DNA of 64,000 nt from Candidatus Pelagibacterales bacterium. GTDB taxonomy: Bacteria; Pseudomonadota; Alphaproteobacteria; Pelagibacterales; AG-422-B15. Below the pieces are notes generated by a model. It had not been told where the DNA came from. It searched no databases and saw nothing but the letters and a program-made list of their open reading frames with translations. This document shows positions 17,472 through 25,701 of this stretch, in pieces (position 1 is the stretch's first letter; the number at the start of each line of letters is the position of its first letter). Where the stretch lies: positions 62,001 through 126,000 of the forward strand of contig JAONQW010000002.1 in NCBI GenBank assembly GCA_028412835.1. The letters run 5' to 3'. The position numbers were made by a program, and so were the translations under genes.

Positions 17472-18506
17472 TTATAGAAATTTAGCGTTTGAATAATGCT
17501 TAATAATATACTTTTTTAAATCATGTACCAAATCTTTTTTTATCAGCGTAACAATTGCACCACCAAATCCAGCACCGGTTAATTTTGAACCTAATGCTCC
17601 AAAAGTATTGGCAAGCTCAACTAATTTATCTAAGTTCATAGTTGATACTTCATAATTATTTTTTAAAGATAGATGGCTTTCAGTCATTAATCTTCCAAAT
17701 GAATCATAATCAGTGTGAAGTAAATATAATTTTCCTTTTTCAACTCTCAAATTTTCTAAAATTACATGTTTAGCTATTTTAAGCTCATCATTAGTTAATT
17801 GTTTTTTTATCTCTTTATTTAATTCTTTAATTTCACAGAGATAATTAACGTTTAGTTTTTTTGCAACTACTTCACATAAATTTTTTTTTTGATTAAAATT
17901 ACTATTACTTAAAATTCTTGATTCTCCACTATCAATAATTACAAACTCATAGTCAGGTAATAGGGGTATTAATTCATATTTTTTATTTAATGTATTTAAA
18001 AATAAAATGCTGTTTAATTTTCCATATATAGACGCAAACTGATCCATTAATCCACCACCTACTTTGACAAAATCTCTTTCTACTTGAAGAGCTAGCTCTA
18101 CTAATTCTGAATCTGTTACGTTAATTTTATATTTTTTGATTAATGCTCTTAATGTACTTACAGTAATTGCCGCGGATGATGACAAGCCAATTCCAATTGG
18201 AAGATTGCTATCAATATTAAAAATTATTTTAGATATTTTTATATTATATTTAGTTGCAATTATACTACATGAACCAATTATAAAATCAGGCCAACCATCT
18301 TGTTTCCGAAAATCTGAAGTTATAATAATTTGTTCTTTATACTGTCTCGAATTTATTATGATTTCGTTAGTATTATTATTATCCTCTAAAAGCACTTTAA
18401 TACTTCTATTAATTTGTAATGGTAATACAGAACCACCATTATAATCTAGATGCTCACCAAGAAGATTGATCCGACCATTAGCCTCTGTATTAATTTGTAT
18501 TTTCAT
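17472..18506 (-). CDS. galK: Galactokinase (GHMP kinase)
   Basis: This 344-residue GHMP kinase phosphorylates galactose to galactose-1-phosphate. The N-terminal GRINLLGEHLDYNGG is the galactokinase sugar-binding signature; LPIGIGLSSSAAITV is the ATP loop; VGGGLMDQFAS contains the catalytic Asp; the C-terminal KLTGAGFGGAIV is GHMP motif 3. The gene lies 3 bp upstream of the GH1 gene and 10 bp downstream of the transporter. galT and galE are not in the window. Confidence 0.93.
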   Translation of the reverse strand: MKIQINTEANGRINLLGEHLDYNGGSVLPLQINRSIKVLLEDNNNTNEIIINSRQYKEQIIITSDFRKQDGWPDFIIGSCSIIATKYNIKISKIIFNIDSNLPIGIGLSSSAAITVSTLRALIKKYKINVTDSELVELALQVERDFVKVGGGLMDQFASIYGKLNSILFLNTLNKKYELIPLLPDYEFVIIDSGESRILSNSNFNQKKNLCEVVAKKLNVNYLCEIKELNKEIKKQLTNDELKIAKHVILENLRVEKGKLYLLHTDYDSFGRLMTESHLSLKNNYEVSTMNLDKLVELANTFGALGSKLTGAGFGGAIVTLIKKDLVHDLKKYIIKHYSNAKFL

Positions 18507-18516
18507 TAAATTAATC

Positions 18517-19845
18517 TTATTGCTTCAGGTTAATTTCTCTAACTATATTAGTGTAAAACTCTTTACTATATTTAAAGTTAGCCAGGAAAATTATAGCTAT
18601 TGTCCCTGATATAGCTGGATATAAATAACCCATTTGAAATAATCCTAATAGAACACTTTTGTCTTGGTTTATCTCTTGAGGAATATAATTGTTGTTTTCT
18701 AAAATTTTACCAGCTAACCATCCGCTTAAACCAACTCCAAATTTAAAGAAAAAATTAAAAAAAGAGTTCAAGATACCTTCGGCCCTTATATCAGATTTCC
18801 ATTCTCCGTACTCAACAGTATCTGACAGCATTGACCAAATCATCACACCAGCCATTCCAAATCCAATAAATCCAAAGCTAGCAAAGAAAGCCAGTATCCA
18901 AAAATTATTATAGCCTATTAAATAGAATATTATTAAATCTGAAATAACATAAAGTAGTGTACCAATAATAAAAATATCTTTTTTTTCTAATTTATTTTTG
19001 ACAATATTAGCAATCCACGCCCCTAAAATGATTTGTAATATAGCTCCTAAAACGATTGGACCAAAAAACTGCTCTAAATTTAAATTATATTTAATAAAAT
19101 AGACAATAGTTGCTGTTTTCATATTATTAGCAACCCAAGTTGTTGAGATTGCAATTAAAATGAGTTGAAATGGCTTGTTTTCAATTAACATTTTAAAGAT
19201 TTTTTTTAAGTCATACTTACTGTTGTCATACTTAGCAAAAGACTCTTGAGTATTGTAAAAACATAAAATCAAAAAGATCAGAGCAACAATTGCAAAACAT
19301 GAAACTGCAAATACAAAACCATTTTTTTGATCTCCAAACATACTGACCAATGGTAGAGTTAGACTTGCTACAACTATAGCACCACAACTTGCTGCAATAT
19401 ATCTATAAGACGATAGTGATGTTCGCTCATCAGCGTCTTGAGTCATTGCTGGAATTAAAGAACCATAAGGAACACTTAATACAGTATATAAAGTTGTAAA
19501 CGTGATATAGGTAGATAATGCCCATATAAATTTACCATTTGGACTCAAATCAGGTGAATAAAAACAAAGAATGATTGCTATTAATGTTGGAACTGATGCA
19601 AAAAGTAGATAAGGCCTAAATTTACCCCATCGTGTTCTTGTTCTATCCGCAATATATCCCATTAATGGATCAGTAAAACCATCCCAAATCTTTGCAATAA
19701 AAAAAACTAATCCAGCCTTACCTGGACTTATGCCAAATATATCTGTGTAAAAAAATAGTAGATAAAAAACAGTCAGCTGCCACATGATATTTATACCAAA
19801 ATCTCCACCAGCATAGAAAAATTTTGATTTAAAATTCATCTTCAT
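18517..19845 (-). CDS. GPH-family (MelB-like) sugar:cation symporter
   Basis: A 12-helix MFS protein of 442 residues of the glycoside-pentoside-hexuronide family. The family features FYAGGDFGINIMWQL at the N-terminus, WDGFTDPLMGYIADRTRTRWGKFRPYLL near residue 56 and LSVPYGSLIPAMTQDADERT near residue 120 are present. It imports galactosides or related glycosides with Na+ or H+. Its start overlaps the stop of the serine hydrolase gene by 4 bp, and galactokinase follows, placing it in the middle of a four-gene galactoside operon. Confidence 0.92.
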   Translation of the reverse strand: MKMNFKSKFFYAGGDFGINIMWQLTVFYLLFFYTDIFGISPGKAGLVFFIAKIWDGFTDPLMGYIADRTRTRWGKFRPYLLFASVPTLIAIILCFYSPDLSPNGKFIWALSTYITFTTLYTVLSVPYGSLIPAMTQDADERTSLSSYRYIAASCGAIVVASLTLPLVSMFGDQKNGFVFAVSCFAIVALIFLILCFYNTQESFAKYDNSKYDLKKIFKMLIENKPFQLILIAISTTWVANNMKTATIVYFIKYNLNLEQFFGPIVLGAILQIILGAWIANIVKNKLEKKDIFIIGTLLYVISDLIIFYLIGYNNFWILAFFASFGFIGFGMAGVMIWSMLSDTVEYGEWKSDIRAEGILNSFFNFFFKFGVGLSGWLAGKILENNNYIPQEINQDKSVLLGLFQMGYLYPAISGTIAIIFLANFKYSKEFYTNIVREINLKQ

Positions 19846-20975
19846 AACGATTTATATGTTTCTGCAACAAGTTCTAGAGCCCGATTATCACCAAGCATTG
19901 ATCCAGTAAGAAGATTCATTGTATAAGCAATACTCAGATTATTTTCTGGATCTGTGAATGCCATTGAGCCACCCCAACCAGTGTGACCAAACGATCTACC
20001 ACTAGTTCCAAACAATTTGCCACCACCAATACTAAATCCAACTGGGCTCCATTGCATGGGCCTCTTCATTACTTGGTCATCGCCCTTTATTTCAATTGAA
20101 GTCACACTTTCCAATGTCGAATTGCTTACTAAGCTACTATTATAAAAATAATCGTATAGTTTAGCTAGCGATATTGAGTTACTATGACAGTTTAATGCAG
20201 GAATTTCTGCTACTTTAAACTCTTCTGTATTTGAAGTTCTAGTTCTATTGCCTGGGTTTAGAAAAGCACTCATCGTATAATTATCTATTTTATCTCGATC
20301 ATTAAATGCGGCATTCAAATTAGCAGAACTTATAAGTTCTGCTACTTCACTATGATGACTAATAGGTGTCCCGATTGTACATGATACATTTAGTGGATCA
20401 ACCAATTCTTCTTTTAAAAAACTACCAACTGACTTTCCTGAAATTCTCTTGATAAGCTCACCGACTAAGAAACCAATAGATTTTGCATGATAGCAAATTT
20501 TAGTACCAGGTATATGTAACGTTTCTTGGGCAGCTAATAATTCAGTGCAATAATTCCAGTTTAGAAAATCTGACTCAGTCATTTTTTCTTTCCACGCATA
20601 TAACCCTGCTTGATGTGATAATAAAGTTCGAACTTTAATATCTGTTTTATTGCTTGCACCAAATTCTGGCCAATATTCTGATACCTTGCTATCCAAATTT
20701 AGCTTGTCTTTTTCAATTAAAATAGCAAGACACATGGCTATAATACCCTTGCCAGTTGAATGTACACAGACAGTTGTTGTCGGAGCCCATAAATCAGTTT
20801 TATCTTTATTTTTAAAACCACCAGCCAAATCTATTAACAGTTTACCATTAGAGTAAACTGCAAATGATGCCCCTATATCAATTGAAGAAGCTAAGTTTGC
20901 ATTGAATTTGTTATATACATTTTCAAAGCGCTTCTCATATACTCCATAATTAGAAGATATCTCCATAGCACTCAT
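19842..20975 (-). CDS. Serine hydrolase, beta-lactamase class C / family VIII esterase type
   Basis: This 377-residue cytoplasmic (no signal peptide) protein has a beta-lactamase fold. The SxxK motif appears as HSTGKGIIAM (~residue 93), the Y-x-N equivalent as CYHAKSIGFLVGE (Y-H-A as in EstB-type esterases), and the KTG-equivalent region as FGHTGWGGSMAF. These points favour an esterase over a beta-lactamase. It is the first gene of the galactoside operon, so it may deacylate acetylated or acylated sugars before GH1 acts; that role is inference. Confidence 0.85.
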   Translation of the reverse strand: MSAMEISSNYGVYEKRFENVYNKFNANLASSIDIGASFAVYSNGKLLIDLAGGFKNKDKTDLWAPTTTVCVHSTGKGIIAMCLAILIEKDKLNLDSKVSEYWPEFGASNKTDIKVRTLLSHQAGLYAWKEKMTESDFLNWNYCTELLAAQETLHIPGTKICYHAKSIGFLVGELIKRISGKSVGSFLKEELVDPLNVSCTIGTPISHHSEVAELISSANLNAAFNDRDKIDNYTMSAFLNPGNRTRTSNTEEFKVAEIPALNCHSNSISLAKLYDYFYNSSLVSNSTLESVTSIEIKGDDQVMKRPMQWSPVGFSIGGGKLFGTSGRSFGHTGWGGSMAFTDPENNLSIAYTMNLLTGSMLGDNRALELVAETYKSL

Positions 20976-21018
20976 TTATAGTGTAATCCTGCTTATAATT
21001 ATATATGATTTTTTTCTT

Positions 21019-21936
21019 ATGAAAGAACAAACAAACGCAGAGATAGATTTTGCAAAAAAATATTATCTTGGATTCTTTTTAGCTCTTTCAGCAGGTTTGA
21101 TATGGAGTTTTGGTGCTCCTACTATTAGATATATGGTAGATGCTCAAATTTACCAGTGGCATTATTTATTCTGCAGAGGAATTACTGTAGCGACAATTTT
21201 AATATTTTTTTTACTATATAAAGAAGGAATGCAGTTTCATCATAATTTTAGAAGAGTAGGGATATCAGGAATTATAGGTGGCGTAGGACTAGCCTTTGCA
21301 TTCATCTTTTTTATTTTTGGAATGACTTTTACATCTGCTGCAACAACCTTGTTTATGATTGGAACCCAACCACTTTTTGCAGGATTGTTTGCCTATATTT
21401 TTTTGAGAGAGTACGTTAAATCCGCAACTGTTGTGGCATGTTTCATTTCATTATTTGGAATGTTTTTAATGGCATACAATGACTGGTATGCAGGAACCTT
21501 GCTTGGTTGGCTATTCGGATTATTATGTTCTATTGGATTTTCTATTTTTGCAGTAAGTTTGAGATGGCGTCCAGATACGCCTAAATTTACAACGATAATA
21601 ATTGCTGGAATAACTTGTGCGTTGTTTTCTGTTATTATGATCATCCTTTCAGGTGATGATTATTCAATGCCTCTTAGAAATATTTTGCTCAGCATGCTTC
21701 ATGGAACATTTGTTGCAACAGGTTTAATTTGTCTCAGCATCGGTGCAAGATATTTACCAGCAGCAGAATTTATGCTTCTTTCTCTTTTAGAAGTAGTAGG
21801 AGGCGTGCTGTGGTGTTGGATTCCAATATTTGGTATAAATGAAGTTCCATCTACAGTCACATTATTTGGTGGAGTAGCGATTATCTTTTCGATTGCCTAT
21901 CACACAATTGGAACTAGACATAGATCAGCAGTTTAA
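21019..21936 (+). CDS. EamA/DMT superfamily transporter
   Basis: A 305-residue inner-membrane protein with about ten helices in two EamA repeats: the first begins LALSAGLIWSFGAPTIRY, the second GWLFGLLCSIGFSIFAVSLRW. The family exports metabolites or amino acids; the substrate cannot be read from sequence. It is rightward and followed, 27 bp downstream, by a hydroxyisobutyrate-dehydrogenase-like gene preceded by GGAAAGG, so the pair may be an operon. Confidence 0.88.
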   Translation: MKEQTNAEIDFAKKYYLGFFLALSAGLIWSFGAPTIRYMVDAQIYQWHYLFCRGITVATILIFFLLYKEGMQFHHNFRRVGISGIIGGVGLAFAFIFFIFGMTFTSAATTLFMIGTQPLFAGLFAYIFLREYVKSATVVACFISLFGMFLMAYNDWYAGTLLGWLFGLLCSIGFSIFAVSLRWRPDTPKFTTIIIAGITCALFSVIMIILSGDDYSMPLRNILLSMLHGTFVATGLICLSIGARYLPAAEFMLLSLLEVVGGVLWCWIPIFGINEVPSTVTLFGGVAIIFSIAYHTIGTRHRSAV

Positions 21937-21963
21937 ACTTTATAAATCTGGAAAGGAAAAAAT

Positions 21964-22923
21964 ATGAAAATAGGTTTTATTGGCTTAGGAAACGTAGGCT
22001 TTAAATTAGCAAATAGTATTATAGAAAGTGGTTTCGATTTATTAATTAATGATCTTGATAAAAATACAGGTAAGTTATTAATTGAAAAAGGAGCAAAGTG
22101 GATTGAAACTCCAAAAGAATTAGCTCAAGAGTCTGAAATATCAATTACCTGCCTTCCAAGCCCATCAGTTGTATCCAACGTATTGGAAGGGTCAAAAGGC
22201 TTAATTGAAGGTATGGGTCCAGGAAAACTCTGGATTGAAATGAGCACAACTGACGACAAGGAAATGCAAAGACTTGCAAGTTTAGTTATTGATAAAAATG
22301 CATTTGCCATTGAAGCTCCAGTGTCTGGCGGATGTCATAGAGCTACAACTGGAAATATTGCAATTTTAGTTGGTGGCACTAGAGAGGCATTTGATTTAGC
22401 AATGCCTGCCTTGTCTGCTATTGGGTATCAAATTTTACATATTGGTCCAATTGGAAGTGCATCAGTTTTAAAAGTTGCAACTAATTATTTAGCTTCTACC
22501 CATTTAGTGGCAGTTGGTGAAGCTTTAATGGTTTGTAAAAAAGCAGGTCTAGATTTACCTACAGTTTATGAAGGTATTAAAATAAGTTCTGGAAATAGCT
22601 TCGTTCATGAAACTGAAAGTCAGGTAATAATGAATGGCAGTTATAATATTAATTTTACTATGGATTTAGTTTGTAAGGATGTTGGCTTGTTTGAAAAACT
22701 TGCTCAAGATATGCAAGTACCAACAGAGGTTTCCCCACTGATAACAAAAATATTTAAAGAAGGTAGAGAAAAATATGGAGACCGTGCATGGTCTTCAATG
22801 ATAGTAAAAAGACTGGAAGATGCTTGTGGTGAAGATTTAAGAGCTTTTGGTTATCCAGCTGAATTAGCAGATGACACGCCAAGACGCAAAGGGTATGAAG
22901 TTATACCTAATAATATCAAATAA
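21964..22923 (+). CDS. Beta-hydroxyacid dehydrogenase (3-hydroxyisobutyrate dehydrogenase family)
   Basis: An NAD(P)-dependent dehydrogenase of 319 residues. The cofactor site IGFIGLGNVGFKLA is at the N-terminus, EAPVSGGCHRATTGNIAI (~residue 118) is the substrate signature, and KVATNYLASTHLVAVGEAL holds the catalytic Lys. It oxidises a beta-hydroxyacid such as 3-hydroxyisobutyrate, tartronate semialdehyde or a homologue. Length is about 20 residues longer than usual, with a charged C-terminal tail (DDTPRRKGYEV). The start is preceded by a strong GGAAAGG. It is followed 6 bp later by a YczE-type membrane protein. Confidence 0.9.
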   Translation: MKIGFIGLGNVGFKLANSIIESGFDLLINDLDKNTGKLLIEKGAKWIETPKELAQESEISITCLPSPSVVSNVLEGSKGLIEGMGPGKLWIEMSTTDDKEMQRLASLVIDKNAFAIEAPVSGGCHRATTGNIAILVGGTREAFDLAMPALSAIGYQILHIGPIGSASVLKVATNYLASTHLVAVGEALMVCKKAGLDLPTVYEGIKISSGNSFVHETESQVIMNGSYNINFTMDLVCKDVGLFEKLAQDMQVPTEVSPLITKIFKEGREKYGDRAWSSMIVKRLEDACGEDLRAFGYPAELADDTPRRKGYEVIPNNIK

Positions 22924-22929
22924 TATTGA

Positions 22930-23595
22930 ATGAGCATTCTACCTGACTTTTTAAGAATAAAAAATGTACCTACAGTTTCATGGAGCTCAGATCGGCCTTT
23001 AAATTTTAAGCCAAAAATAAAAACATTATTTTTCCTAGTATTAGGGCTAACTATTTTTGGATTTGGTGAGTCGCTTTTAATTCATTCAGCAATTGGACTT
23101 AGCCCGTGGGTAGTTTTAGCGGAAGGATTAGCAATCAACTTTAACTGGTCTATTGGTTTTGCTATGTTTGCCAGTAGTGTGGGTGTTTTATTATTTTGGT
23201 TCCCATTAAAACAACAGCCAGGAGTGGGAACGATATTAAATATTTTAGTTATCGCAGGCACTATTGAACTTTCAATGTATCTATTTGATTTTTCAACTGA
23301 TAGTAATTTCATAAATCTGATAGTTGGTTCAGTTGGAGTAGTATTGGTTGGGTTTGGAAGCGGCATATATCTAACAGCAAATCTTGGTCCTGGCCCAAGA
23401 GACGGATTAATGACTGGATTGCAGCGTGTTACGCAATACCCAATTGCTTGGGTAAGAGTTTGTATAGAAGTATCAGTAGTAGGTGTAGGTTGGGTTCTTG
23501 GAGGTACCGTAGGAATAGGCACATTGCTTTTTGCTTTTGGTATTGGGCCAGCAGTAGCTTTTGGACTTCACATTGTTGCAAAAGTGAATAAATAA
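22930..23595 (+). CDS. YczE/YitT-type membrane protein
   Basis: A 221-residue polytopic protein with about five to six hydrophobic helices. The segment FGFGESLLIHSAIGLSPWVVLAEGL and the later LTANLGPGPRDGLMTGL resemble the YczE/YyaS family repeat (xxGLxPWdvl and LGxGPrDgl). Function in this family is unknown. It follows the dehydrogenase by 6 bp, so it is probably in the EamA-dehydrogenase-YczE operon. Confidence 0.75.
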   Translation: MSILPDFLRIKNVPTVSWSSDRPLNFKPKIKTLFFLVLGLTIFGFGESLLIHSAIGLSPWVVLAEGLAINFNWSIGFAMFASSVGVLLFWFPLKQQPGVGTILNILVIAGTIELSMYLFDFSTDSNFINLIVGSVGVVLVGFGSGIYLTANLGPGPRDGLMTGLQRVTQYPIAWVRVCIEVSVVGVGWVLGGTVGIGTLLFAFGIGPAVAFGLHIVAKVNK

Positions 23596-23629
23596 TTAAA
23601 TCAGATACTTACTCTTATATTATTCTGTT

Positions 23630-23645
23630 CTATTTTGGTGACTTG
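23630..23645 (+). promoter_or_regulatory. Possible operator half-site related to the one at 49894
   Basis: CTATTTTGGTGACTTG here matches CCATTTTGGTGACATG at 49894-49909 in 14 of 16 positions. It lies about 90 bp upstream of the small exported TPR gene. Both genes served (this TPR gene and the 1439-residue surface protein) encode exported products. Could be chance. Confidence 0.25.
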
Positions 23646-23734
23646 AAACATCGATAAAATAAGTTAAATGAACATCTAAGATTTTTTTCAAAACTAATAT
23701 TAAATTGAAAAAATTATTATATGGAGTGGTTTAT

Positions 23735-24217
23735 ATGTTTTTTATAAGAATTTTATTTGTAATATTATTTACAGTTAGCATTGCTGTTGCGGCAGGTGGG
23801 AGTGGTGGCTCAAGTGGTGGCTCAGGAGGTGATGGAGTTAACTATGGTAAATATTCTGCTGAACTAAAGCCTATCTTTGTAATGATAAATAATGAAATGT
23901 ATGAAGAAGCATTAATAGAACTCGAAACCTTTGTTTATGAGAATCCACAAAGTGCTGATGGATGGAATTCTATTGGTTTTGCATCAAGAAAATTGGGAAA
24001 CTTTGAAGATGCAGAAATATATTATAGTTTAGGCTTAGAAATAAATTCTGAGCATAAGGGCATCTTAGAGTACCAAGGCGAACTTTATATTCAAACAAAC
24101 AGAATCGAAAAAGCAAAAGAAAATTTAGCAATTTTAGATAAAATGTGCAGTTTTAACTGTTCTTATAGAGATAAGCTTGCAAGAAAAATTGATGATGCTA
24201 TAGCTTCAGCTTTTTGA
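23735..24217 (+). CDS. Exported TPR-repeat protein
   Basis: I place the start at the ATG at 23735, not the TTG at 23705 in the track: GGAG lies 8 bases before 23735 and the product then begins with a textbook signal peptide (MFFIRILFVILFTVSIAVAA). A glycine/serine linker (GGSGGSSGGSGG) follows, then TPR-like helices (MYEEALIELETFVYENPQSADGWNSIGFASRKLG, DAEIYYSLGLEINSEH). Final length is 160 residues. A role in envelope protein assembly is plausible. Two cysteines late in the chain (MCSFNC) could form a disulfide. Confidence 0.8.
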   Translation: MFFIRILFVILFTVSIAVAAGGSGGSSGGSGGDGVNYGKYSAELKPIFVMINNEMYEEALIELETFVYENPQSADGWNSIGFASRKLGNFEDAEIYYSLGLEINSEHKGILEYQGELYIQTNRIEKAKENLAILDKMCSFNCSYRDKLARKIDDAIASAF

Positions 24218-24222
24218 ATTAG

Positions 24223-25107
24223 TTAACTAATCCTATTAACTTTTTTTGTTTGTAACTGTAAAAAGCTTAAGATCAAAGGCGCTATCAATGAAATATAAAG
24301 GCCAATCACTAAATAAGAGACTGCTGCTTCAACACTATGGTTAAAATTTATTATTTCTAGAATTTGATCAACACTTCTATTTAATTGAATAAAGCCAGCT
24401 AAGGCTAAAATTGTAGATAAAATTTTAAATGCTAAATTTTGAGGGCTTTCAAAATTAAAATATTTAATATCTATAATTTGGCCTATAAAAAATCCCATAA
24501 CTAAACTTCCTAGTGCTACAGAAACTATTTTATCCTCTCCGTCTGGCCAAGTTAAGTAGAGTAATAAAATACAACTTAGATAAATAAGAAAATGTTTTAA
24601 ATTTGATAGGTTTCTAATCCATAAACCTTTATCTCCCAATAGGACATTCAATAAAAATATTGATATTAGTCCAAATATAATTCCACCGATTACATCCGAG
24701 GTATCATGAACCCCCAAATAGATTCTACTAAATGAAATTGTAAGAATTAAAAATATTAATAAAACTTTCAAAAAAATATTTTTTGTATTTAAAAATAAAA
24801 ATCCCCAGATAACGACTGCCAATTGAGCATGACCACTAGGAAAACCATAAGAAAGATCAACAGGGCTTGCCCAAGGGTCAATATTAAGGATAACGTCAGG
24901 TCTGGGATCTTGAAAAAAATCTTTTAAATAAGTGTTTATGAGTGCACTAATAAAAACAAATAATGTAAATGTTCCAAATACTTTCCTATCAAAAAACCAA
25001 AAACAAAAAGGGACAAATAGAAACAAAAAATCTTTATACCCTAACCAAGTAACATATTGAAAAAAAATTGTTAAATTAGGACTCCTAATTGAATTTATCC
25101 ATTCCAT
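24223..25107 (-). CDS. PAP2-family membrane phosphatase
   Basis: A 294-residue polytopic protein. The three phosphatase motifs are visible: KDFFQDPRPD (motif 1), YGFPSGHAQLAVV (motif 2, with catalytic His) and SRIYLGVHDTSDVIGG (motif 3). The enzymes dephosphorylate lipid phosphates such as phosphatidic acid or undecaprenyl pyrophosphate on the outer face of the inner membrane. An extra C-terminal set of helices (~residues 165-285) of unknown role follows the PAP2 core. It begins 6 bp after soxG and may be on the sox transcript. Confidence 0.9.
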   Translation of the reverse strand: MEWINSIRSPNLTIFFQYVTWLGYKDFLFLFVPFCFWFFDRKVFGTFTLFVFISALINTYLKDFFQDPRPDVILNIDPWASPVDLSYGFPSGHAQLAVVIWGFLFLNTKNIFLKVLLIFLILTISFSRIYLGVHDTSDVIGGIIFGLISIFLLNVLLGDKGLWIRNLSNLKHFLIYLSCILLLYLTWPDGEDKIVSVALGSLVMGFFIGQIIDIKYFNFESPQNLAFKILSTILALAGFIQLNRSVDQILEIINFNHSVEAAVSYLVIGLYISLIAPLILSFLQLQTKKVNRIS

Positions 25108-25113
25108 ATAAAT

Positions 25114-25701
25114 TTACTCTTGTTTATATCCATATTCGAGAGAAGCATCTGTAATAGCATGATAGAAAGAATCAGCAAAACTCCTATAAGCCATAAAGTT
25201 ATATGTATTTGGATTATCGTTTAGCATATCAATTGAAAATGCTATTCCATGATAGACTGAGTTAGCACAATTATTTATTTTAAATTCATTTAAGTCTAAT
25301 GGACATCCTTTCTTAATAATATTAATTGCATTTTCACCTGCTATTTGAAGAATGATACGTGAGTGAGATAAATCAGTTATTGCAAAATCTTCATCAGAAC
25401 AGCTAGTATTAATTTGATCAAGAATACTTATATTACTCGAAACAATAGTCCATACCTTTGGACCATTCCATTGTATTCTTGTTTTTAAGTTGGCTGAAAC
25501 TGTACCAGGACTAGCTGATAGTATTTGACTGTCAATTTTCAACGAGGATATATCTAGCTTACTAGTTTTATACTGAACAATTTGATATATTTTAGCATTT
25601 GTAATTTCTGAAATTTTTATAATTTTATTAATACTTTTACCTTCAAAATTACCAAAATATCCCAATACAGCTGTATTAGCTAGTGGTGAAACTCTACTCA
25701 T
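25114..25701 (-). CDS. soxG: Sarcosine oxidase gamma-like subunit
   Basis: The product (195 residues) is a GcvT-like domain related to the gamma subunit of heterotetrameric sarcosine oxidase, or MgdD of N-methylglutamate dehydrogenase. Sequence identity is weak in this subunit, as usual, but TDLSHSRIILQIAGENAINIIKKGCPLDL near residue 108 is the expected signature, and its start overlaps the alpha-subunit stop by 4 bp. It completes the soxBDAG order. Confidence 0.85.
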   Translation of the reverse strand: MSRVSPLANTAVLGYFGNFEGKSINKIIKISEITNAKIYQIVQYKTSKLDISSLKIDSQILSASPGTVSANLKTRIQWNGPKVWTIVSSNISILDQINTSCSDEDFAITDLSHSRIILQIAGENAINIIKKGCPLDLNEFKINNCANSVYHGIAFSIDMLNDNPNTYNFMAYRSFADSFYHAITDASLEYGYKQE

